This document shows positions 60,300-64,000 of a DNA stretch of 64,000 nucleotides, piece after piece. Within the stretch, counting starts at the first letter, position 1. Each line of letters opens with the position of its first letter. Both the position numbers and the translations under genes were made by a program. This DNA comes from JADCRZ01 sp965200945 (GTDB lineage: Bacteria; Bacteroidota; Bacteroidia; Chitinophagales; Chitinophagaceae), in the NCBI GenBank assembly GCA_965200945.1, contig OZ241749.1, positions 3,534,001 through 3,598,000 of the forward strand, read 5' to 3'. Below the pieces are notes generated by a model. The model worked only from the letters and a program-made list of their open reading frames with translations, was not told the DNA's origin and did no database searches.

Positions 60300-62888
60300 T
60301 CAGGAAAATTTACCGCCCACCCGTACATGCGGAGCCTCACCGGAAAGGGGTACGGCAGCTTTGTGGGCTGCGAATTTCAGATAGACACCCACGCCATTGG
60401 TGCCTTCCACAGTGAGATGCGCATTGAGTTGCCTTGCCAGACCGTTCACCAGCCGGATGCCCATCGAGCTTGTCTTGTGAACATCCATCCCATCGGGCAG
60501 GCCTCTTCCGTTGTCCCTGATATGCAGCAGGATCATGTCATCTTCAACCCTGGCCATCCTGATCCGGATGATCCCCGCCTGCCTGTCAGCGAAAGCATAT
60601 TTGATGGAATTGGTGATCACTTCATTCAGGATCAATCCCAGGGGGATCGCCTGCGACAGGTCGAGCTCGATCGGGTCAACATCTACCTGAAACTGGACGA
60701 GGCTGCCCTGGTCGAAGCTTGTTTTTAAATGGCCTGCCAGCTCCGTAATGTAATTCTGCATGTGTACGGAGCTGGTGTCGTCCGACTGGTACAGCTTCTC
60801 GTGGATGAGCGACATTGCCTGCATGCGGTGACGGCTTTCCGTGATCGCATGGATCGCTTCCTTGCTGTTCAGGTATTTGGATTGCGTATTCAGAAGGCTG
60901 ATCACGATCTGCAGGTTGTTCTTGACGCGGTGATGGATCTCCCGGATCAGCCTCTCCTTGTCTTCCAGCAGGTTGTCTTTGTCGTTCAGAAGTTTGTCTT
61001 TGTCGGTTATCAGCTTCTGCAGCTGCCAGTTCTTGCGGTCTATGACCCCCTGCTGCGCCTCCAGCTTCCGTTTGCTTCGCTGGTTCTGTACAAACCGGCC
61101 GTACCCCACTATTATCAGTACGATCAGAACCACGATCAGCAGATAGGTGAAGTTTCTCACCTGCACCGTACGCTGCAGTTCCTTGTCTTTTATTTCTTCC
61201 TGCGCACTTAATATCTCAAGGTCTTTTTCTTTCTTTTCGGTAGCATACCGGATCTGGTATTCGGCAATCTGCTTGCTTTTGCGGTCTGTAAAAAGTGAAT
61301 CACGCAAATGCTGCTGCGTCTGAAGATGGCGGATCGCGGACACAAAATTGTGCTGTGCGGAATCTATCCTGAACAACAGAAGATGGATATTGGCACTTCG
61401 TTCTACCGAAGGAGCAAACCGCCTGAACGAAACAGCCTTTTGCAGATAGCCTTCCGCACGGGCGAATTGCTGCCGCTCTACAAAAAAATTACCGATGGTA
61501 TAGTAAGCTTCGGAACCGGTGATGGTGTTGCTCCGTTCACCCACCACCTGTTTTGCCATCTGGGCCTGGGCCTGGGCATCCAGCAGGATCATCTGCAGGT
61601 AATGCTTCTCCGCCTGGCTGTAGTACCTGAGGGCGTTGTAACAGTTTCCCATACAGGCAGCCACTATTTCCCTATCGATGATCCTTTGAGGCGGGTTCTG
61701 TTTTACAAAGGTTTGCAGGAACGAAAGCGCCTGCCGAGGGCTGTCGAGTTCCAGCAGTGATTCCACGATCTTGCCGCCGATCGGGAATAGGTATTCATTC
61801 CTGAATTCGACCAGGTGGCCCAGCGCTTTTCTGAAATAGAGCAGGCTGTTGCTTTTGTCGCCCACCGCCTTGTAGGCCGCTGCCATCTGCGAATACACAA
61901 CGCCTCCGTGAAAACCTTCCTGCTGCTTCGCCTCCAGTTCCTTTACCGCGTTCCGGGCGGCGTTCAGGGAGATATTGTAGTTTCCCTGCAGGATATTGAT
62001 CTCGGAGAGCTCGGTATAATTTTGAAAGAGCCGGGTTGAAGGCAAGGCCTTGCGCAGGGCGATCACCTGCAGCAGCTCCTTTTCCGCAAGCCCCAAATAT
62101 CTTGTACGCAGCTTGTGTAAGAAAACAAGCCCCTCCAGTACTTCCACCTGCTGCTCCCTATCACCCAGCCTCGTATAGATCGCGAGCGCCTGTCCGAGCG
62201 TTTTCAGCACATCGTTGTAGGTACTGTCCGTGTGCGGCATATATTTGCCCAGTTCCGCATGCCAGTGCGCTTCTTCCGGCAACTTGCCATGCCGGTGGCT
62301 TTCCCTGATCATGGTTTCAAAACACCGTTTCCCGTTCTCAAGATCACCGAGCGTAAAATAGTATTTACCCTTCAAACAGCGGCTCTCATACAGCCATTGC
62401 ATGGAATGGATGTAATCGCTGGCTTTTTCCGCCAGTTGGATATATATGAAGGAACTGTCGGTGTTTTGCTTGAACTCACCCGGCCGGAAGAGGTACCGCT
62501 CCCCTATCATGATAAGGATCCGGACGCGCAGGATCCCTGTTACACTGTCTGCCAGAAAGGCGGCGGTGCTCATATCGCCCCGTTCGGCATAGGCGTTTGC
62601 GGCCATGAAGGTACCATCGTTGTATCCTGACCGGTAGCCCAGGGCACTGCTCATGCGCTGGGCCTGCCTGGCCATGAGGAGGGCGCTGTCGAGAACAGGT
62701 TTGATATCGGGTTTTTGATACAGGTACAGACTGTCGATCTTCAGCAGGAGCCGCACCCCGGCCGTGTCGTGCTGCGCCTTGTTATATGCGGCCAGCAGTT
62801 GCTGCGGCGATTGTGTTATCAGTTGTGAACGGGCCGCGATTGCTGTTATTCCGAACAGTATGATAAACAACAGTCTGGCCATAAGCAT
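60300..62888 (-). CDS. TPR-containing sensor histidine kinase (HisKA_2 family)
   Basis: The start at 62888 (MLMARLLFIILFGITAIAA) gives a signal peptide and 862 residues; the frame is open further upstream but overlaps the previous gene. A long periplasmic region of TPR-like helices (about 40-520) is followed by one transmembrane helix (NFTYLLIVVLIVLIIVGYG, near 555). A coiled coil rich in KDKLLNDKDNLLEDKERL leads to the phosphoacceptor His in REIHHRVKNNLQIV near 652. The ATPase has N-box LNEVITNSIKYAF and DNGRGLP. It probably phosphorylates the REC-GAF-AAA regulator downstream. The signal it senses is unknown. Confidence 0.92.
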   Translation of the reverse strand: MLMARLLFIILFGITAIAARSQLITQSPQQLLAAYNKAQHDTAGVRLLLKIDSLYLYQKPDIKPVLDSALLMARQAQRMSSALGYRSGYNDGTFMAANAYAERGDMSTAAFLADSVTGILRVRILIMIGERYLFRPGEFKQNTDSSFIYIQLAEKASDYIHSMQWLYESRCLKGKYYFTLGDLENGKRCFETMIRESHRHGKLPEEAHWHAELGKYMPHTDSTYNDVLKTLGQALAIYTRLGDREQQVEVLEGLVFLHKLRTRYLGLAEKELLQVIALRKALPSTRLFQNYTELSEINILQGNYNISLNAARNAVKELEAKQQEGFHGGVVYSQMAAAYKAVGDKSNSLLYFRKALGHLVEFRNEYLFPIGGKIVESLLELDSPRQALSFLQTFVKQNPPQRIIDREIVAACMGNCYNALRYYSQAEKHYLQMILLDAQAQAQMAKQVVGERSNTITGSEAYYTIGNFFVERQQFARAEGYLQKAVSFRRFAPSVERSANIHLLLFRIDSAQHNFVSAIRHLQTQQHLRDSLFTDRKSKQIAEYQIRYATEKKEKDLEILSAQEEIKDKELQRTVQVRNFTYLLIVVLIVLIIVGYGRFVQNQRSKRKLEAQQGVIDRKNWQLQKLITDKDKLLNDKDNLLEDKERLIREIHHRVKNNLQIVISLLNTQSKYLNSKEAIHAITESRHRMQAMSLIHEKLYQSDDTSSVHMQNYITELAGHLKTSFDQGSLVQFQVDVDPIELDLSQAIPLGLILNEVITNSIKYAFADRQAGIIRIRMARVEDDMILLHIRDNGRGLPDGMDVHKTSSMGIRLVNGLARQLNAHLTVEGTNGVGVYLKFAAHKAAVPLSGEAPHVRVGGKFS

Positions 62889-62926
62889 TTGATTGAGACG
62901 CAGAAAATCTCCGTTGCGGGCTACTT

Positions 62927-62934
62927 CAAATTTA
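62927..62934 (-). promoter_or_regulatory. -7 element of the histidine kinase gene
   Basis: On the minus strand this reads TAAATTTG, an exact TAnnTTTG match, 38 bases before the chosen start at 62888. This supports that start over upstream alternatives. No clear -33 TTG was seen. Confidence 0.45.
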
Positions 62935-62989
62935 CATAGAATAGTCTTATTTTGAAAACCGGCCCCGATGCAGGAGGGAGAAGAACAGG

Positions 62990-64000
62990 TTATCGGCTCA
63001 CCGGCTGATCCGGATGGAGGGTGGCACCGGGCGGCGATGACGATGCGTTGCGGGGCCACTCCGCTGCCTGCCTGCCGGTTCCGTCAATGACCACGCGCAG
63101 CGACTGGTCACCCGTAAAGTAGGTGATGATCCAGTTGAACAGGGTCTTGAACTTGTTGTCGTATGCGATCAGATAGTTGATATGAATGAACAGCCACACC
63201 CACAAGCCCAGCCACCCTTTGAGGTGCAGTTTCGGTACCGGCAGATCGACGACCGCCCTGGTCTTTCCTATGATCGCCATCACCCCTTTGTCATGATACA
63301 AAAAGGCGGTCAGCTTTCGCTGCAGGGCCAGGGCCTTGAAATTATCGGCCAGCTGCGTGCCCTGCTGGATCGCCGGCTGTGCCAGCTGCGGATGGCCATT
63401 CGGGAAACTTACGTCCGACGTCTCCAGGCAAATATCGCCGATCGCATAAATATCTTCCACATCGCAGACCTTGTTGTACCGGTCTACCATCAGCCGCCCG
63501 TTCTTTCCGTAACTTATGGCAGGGATGCCTTCCACGGCCCTGCCCGTTACTCCTGCCGCCCAGATGAGGCTCCTGGTCCGGATCACTGCACCGTTTGAAA
63601 GCTGCACTTCATCGTTGTCATAGCTGGTGATCATGGTACCGAGGATGATCCGGACGCCCAGTTTTTCAAGCCTTTCCAAAGCTTCCTTTTGCGATTGCGG
63701 GCTCATCTGGTTCAGCAAAGCCCCTGAACCCTCGATCACATAGATCTCACCCATGTGGTTTTTCAGTTCCGGATAGTCTCTTTCAATGATCGTGTTTCTC
63801 ATTTCGCCGAGCATGCCTGCGATCTCCACGCCGGTAGGGCCGCCCCCTGCCACCACGATGGTAAGCAGTGCTGACCGGAGTGCCTCATCTCTGGTGTTAC
63901 AAGCTCCCTCCAGCGATTGAAGCAGGGCATTGCGCATGTTGAGTGCATCCGTCACGGTTTTCATAGCGATCGCGTTCTGTTCGAGCTTTGCGTTGCCAAA
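62990..64000 (-). CDS. Type II NADH dehydrogenase-like FAD/NAD oxidoreductase (N-terminus outside window)
   Basis: The frame runs from the right edge (no stop up to 64000) to its stop at 62990, giving about 336 residues of a protein normally near 420-450. The second Rossmann motif VVAGGGPTGVEIAGMLGEM binds NADH, and GRLMVDRYNKV, then DIYAIGDI, is the FAD-domain end. A C-terminal amphipathic/membrane segment (LGLWVWLFIHINYLIAY) anchors such enzymes to the inner membrane, where they reduce quinones without pumping protons. The first FAD motif lies beyond the window. A 30-residue tail (ending HPDQPVSR) goes beyond the usual C-terminus. Confidence 0.9.
   Translation of the reverse strand, partial: FGNAKLEQNAIAMKTVTDALNMRNALLQSLEGACNTRDEALRSALLTIVVAGGGPTGVEIAGMLGEMRNTIIERDYPELKNHMGEIYVIEGSGALLNQMSPQSQKEALERLEKLGVRIILGTMITSYDNDEVQLSNGAVIRTRSLIWAAGVTGRAVEGIPAISYGKNGRLMVDRYNKVCDVEDIYAIGDICLETSDVSFPNGHPQLAQPAIQQGTQLADNFKALALQRKLTAFLYHDKGVMAIIGKTRAVVDLPVPKLHLKGWLGLWVWLFIHINYLIAYDNKFKTLFNWIITYFTGDQSLRVVIDGTGRQAAEWPRNASSSPPGATLHPDQPVSR

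Noticed and set aside
1..64000. tRNA, rRNA, insertion sequence or prophage genes.
   Set aside because: Reading for T-loop-like sequences, transposase and integrase motifs and terminal repeats found none convincing.

Overview
The window reads as chromosomal DNA of a Bacteroidota bacterium, most likely a Chitinophagaceae-type soil or plant-debris degrader. The clues are a type IX secretion (T9SS) sorting domain, an Oar-like TonB-dependent receptor, NHL/HYR/lectin surface proteins, TPR sensor kinases, many AraC regulators, secreted carbohydrate-active enzymes and -7 elements of the TAnnTTTG type. The family-level call is inference. No rRNA, tRNA, CRISPR array, transposase or phage gene was seen.

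Layout. 0-3 kb: end of a pectin-degradation locus (pectinesterase C-terminus, rhamnogalacturonan acetylesterase, AraC regulator), then an aldo/keto reductase. 3.2-5.3 kb: M13 lipoprotein metallopeptidase. 5.4-6.9 kb: a restriction graveyard, with an hsdM 5' end joined to an hsdR 3' end, then an HNH endonuclease cut by one in-frame amber codon. 7-16 kb: AraC/aldo-keto reductase pair, tricorn-like S41 protease, secreted PLC-like phosphodiesterase, AraC/quinone-oxidoreductase pair. 16.2-20 kb: tandem NHL-propeller proteins whose C-type lectin domain sits inside a split HYR domain. 20.6-25.5 kb: SDR, then a three-subunit molybdenum aldehyde oxidase of the PaoABC type. 26-28.8 kb: methyltransferase, VanZ protein, acyltransferase. 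29-34.4 kb: amino-sugar operon (GH9-deacetylase fusion, unknown secreted protein, GH20). 34.9-39.9 kb: Oar-like TonB receptor, exported MBL-fold hydrolase, small membrane protein. 40-42.8 kb: HxlR/SDR pair with a clear operator, then an orphan LuxR response regulator beside a truncated kinase that abuts a truncated DUF1624 gene, then ridA. 43-52.8 kb: GH38 alpha-mannosidase, fungal-type GH54 arabinofuranosidase with unusual C-terminal modules, TIGR03643 protein, membrane sulfatase-like enzyme. 53-58 kb: AraC/cupin/quinone-oxidoreductase cluster, a dead alpha/beta hydrolase, another AraC. 58-64 kb: REC-GAF-AAA response regulator, TPR histidine kinase and the 3' part of a type II NADH dehydrogenase.

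Themes. Secreted enzymes attack pectin, arabinan, alpha-mannosides and amino-sugar polymers. AraC-type or HxlR regulators repeatedly sit beside a single NAD(P)H-dependent reductase (five modules), which suggests electrophile or carbonyl stress circuits. Several loci are decaying through deletions and nonsense mutations. Two intergenic spacers 21 kb apart hold a 69-nt element whose second hairpin shows compensatory base changes; this is the least explained signal in the window.
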